Source: Bacteroidia bacterium
GTDB taxonomy: Bacteria > Bacteroidota > Bacteroidia > Bacteroidales > Dysgonomonadaceae
Direction of reading: 5' to 3'
Length of the DNA: 5,180 nt
NCBI GenBank assembly: GCA_025999435.1
Contig: BNXH01000096.1
Span: 1-5,180 of the forward strand
Shown: positions 3,873-5,180 of the stretch, in pieces
Layout of the letters: each line of letters begins with the position of its first letter
Position numbering within the stretch: the first letter of the stretch is position 1
Notes under the pieces: generated by a model
The model's database searches: none
Told to the model about the DNA's origin: nothing
What the model saw: only the letters and a program-made list of their open reading frames with translations
Translations under genes and position numbers: made by a program

Positions 3873-5180
3873 ATGCAACAAGAAGATGATTTGAGAGGGC
3901 TGGCAAAAGTCATGGACTTTATGCGGGCGCTAAGTATTTTATTCGTAGTGATAAACATATACTGGTTTTGCTACGGAGCAATTAAGGAATGGGGAATCGA
4001 CATCGGGGTAGTCGATAAAATCCTGCTCAATTTCAACCGCACCGCCGGATTGTTCACTTCCATCCTGTGGACGAAAATCTTTGCGGTGGTATTCCTCGCC
4101 TTGTCCTGTCTGGGGACTAAAGGCGTAAAGGACGAGAAAATAACCTGGAATAAAATCTACGTCTGCTTGGGCGTAGGGTTCGTTTTCTTCTTCCTGAACT
4201 GGTGGCTTTTGATTTTGCCGTTCCCGCTCATAGCCAATGCCGGGTTCTACATTTTTACCATGACCGTTGGTTATATTCTTCTACTCATGGCGGGGATATG
4301 GATGTCGCGCTTGTTGAAAAACAACCTGATGGATGATGTCTTTAACAACGAGAACGAAAGTTTCATGCAGGAAACCAGGTTAATGGTAAACGAATATTCG
4401 GTAAACCTGCCTACCCGCTTTTGGTACAAAAAGAAGACGTGGAAAGGCTGGATAAACATTGTAAATCCCTTTCGGGCGGCGATTGTGCTGGGTACTCCGG
4501 GTTCGGGAAAGAGTTACGCCGTGGTAAACCAGTTCATCAAACAGCAAATCGAAAAGGGATTTACCGGTTACATTTACGATTTCAAGTTTCCCGACCTATC
4601 GACGATTGCGTATAATCACCTGCTGAACAACCGTGAGGGCTACGTCAAAGTCCCGACCTTTTATGTGATAAACTTCGACGACCCTTCGCGCTCTCACCGC
4701 TGCAATCCGATTAACCCCTCTTTCATGGACGATATATCGGACGCATACGAATCTGCCTATACCATAATGTTAAATTTGAACAAAACGTGGGTGCAAAAGC
4801 AGGGCGATTTTTTCGTGGAATCTCCGATAATCCTCTTTGCAGCAATTATTTGGTATCTTCGCATCTATCAGGATGGGAAGTATTGTACCTTTCCCCATGC
4901 CATTGAGTTCCTGAACAAACGATACGAAGATATTTTTCCGATACTCACTTCGTATCCTGACCTCGAAAACTACCTTAGCCCCTTTATGGATGCGTGGTTA
5001 GGAGGTGCGGCTGATCAGTTGATGGGACAGATAGCGAGTGCAAAAATTCCGCTTTCCCGAATGATAAGCCCGCAATTGTATTGGGTCATGTCGGGCGATG
5101 AATTTACCCTTGACATCAATAACCCCGAAGACCCAAAAATCCTTGTAGTCGGCAATAATCCCGACCGGCAGAATATATAC
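3873..5180 (+). CDS. mobC: MobC, VirD4/TraG-like coupling protein (partial, 3' end outside window)
   Basis: The frame is open for 436 codons from the ATG at 3873 to the window end with no stop; relatives are roughly 650-670 residues, so about a third is missing. This is the type IV coupling protein of Bacteroidetes conjugative elements, an inner-membrane ATPase that brings the MobB-DNA complex to the secretion channel. The N-terminus has the diagnostic YWFCY motif (30-34; YWFCY domain, PF14293) and about four membrane spans (near 18-37, 62-81, 95-115, 123-144). The cytoplasmic ATPase domain starts with Walker A GTPGSGKS at 207-214, followed by IYDFKFPDLS and CNPINP segments typical of TraG/TraD-like proteins; KILVVGNNP is near the cut end. 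The remaining ATPase motifs lie beyond the window. It is separated from mobB by the leftward cargo and a terminator, so it is probably expressed from its own promoter. Confidence 0.92.
   Translation, partial: MQQEDDLRGLAKVMDFMRALSILFVVINIYWFCYGAIKEWGIDIGVVDKILLNFNRTAGLFTSILWTKIFAVVFLALSCLGTKGVKDEKITWNKIYVCLGVGFVFFFLNWWLLILPFPLIANAGFYIFTMTVGYILLLMAGIWMSRLLKNNLMDDVFNNENESFMQETRLMVNEYSVNLPTRFWYKKKTWKGWINIVNPFRAAIVLGTPGSGKSYAVVNQFIKQQIEKGFTGYIYDFKFPDLSTIAYNHLLNNREGYVKVPTFYVINFDDPSRSHRCNPINPSFMDDISDAYESAYTIMLNLNKTWVQKQGDFFVESPIILFAAIIWYLRIYQDGKYCTFPHAIEFLNKRYEDIFPILTSYPDLENYLSPFMDAWLGGAADQLMGQIASAKIPLSRMISPQLYWVMSGDEFTLDINNPEDPKILVVGNNPDRQNIY

Overview
This window is a piece of an integrative and conjugative element (conjugative transposon) of the CTnDOT-like type found in Bacteroidales such as Bacteroides and Parabacteroides. 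Three things point there: a mobA-mobB-mobC mobilization set with Bacteroidetes-type proteins (including a YWFCY-domain coupling protein), start codons preceded by AT-rich leaders without a recognisable Shine-Dalgarno, and promoter-like boxes matching the Bacteroides -7 consensus TAnnTTTG.

Layout. Positions 1-273 carry no gene but are packed with inverted repeats, including two adjacent perfect hairpins enclosed by a third stem (125-180). This is the likely origin of transfer (oriT). Positions 274-708 encode MobA, a small basic DNA-binding relaxosome protein, and 718-1983 encode MobB, a MOBP-type relaxase. The mob set is then interrupted by about 1.8 kb read from the opposite strand: a three-gene unit transcribed leftward from about 3670. 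It consists of an AraC-type regulator with a GyrI-like effector domain (2802-3651, broken by one extra base at 3506/3507), a small zinc-ribbon protein (2513-2776) and a ClbS/DfsB-family protein (1988-2500). To its right, a strong rightward terminator (3785-3816) precedes mobC (3873 to beyond the window end), the VirD4/TraG-like coupling ATPase.

How it fits together. MobA and MobB would bind and nick the hairpin-rich oriT, and MobC would pass the relaxase-DNA complex to the conjugation machinery encoded outside the window. The backward-facing module looks like cargo inserted between mobB and mobC. Its ClbS-type protein belongs to the family that contains the colibactin self-resistance hydrolase, and the regulator carries a GyrI-like domain, a fold that in other proteins also hydrolyses cyclopropane-type DNA alkylators. 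Reading the module as transferable protection against a DNA-damaging small molecule is an inference, but a coherent one. As written, the regulator is frameshifted, so the module may now be deregulated or silent, unless the extra base is a sequencing error.
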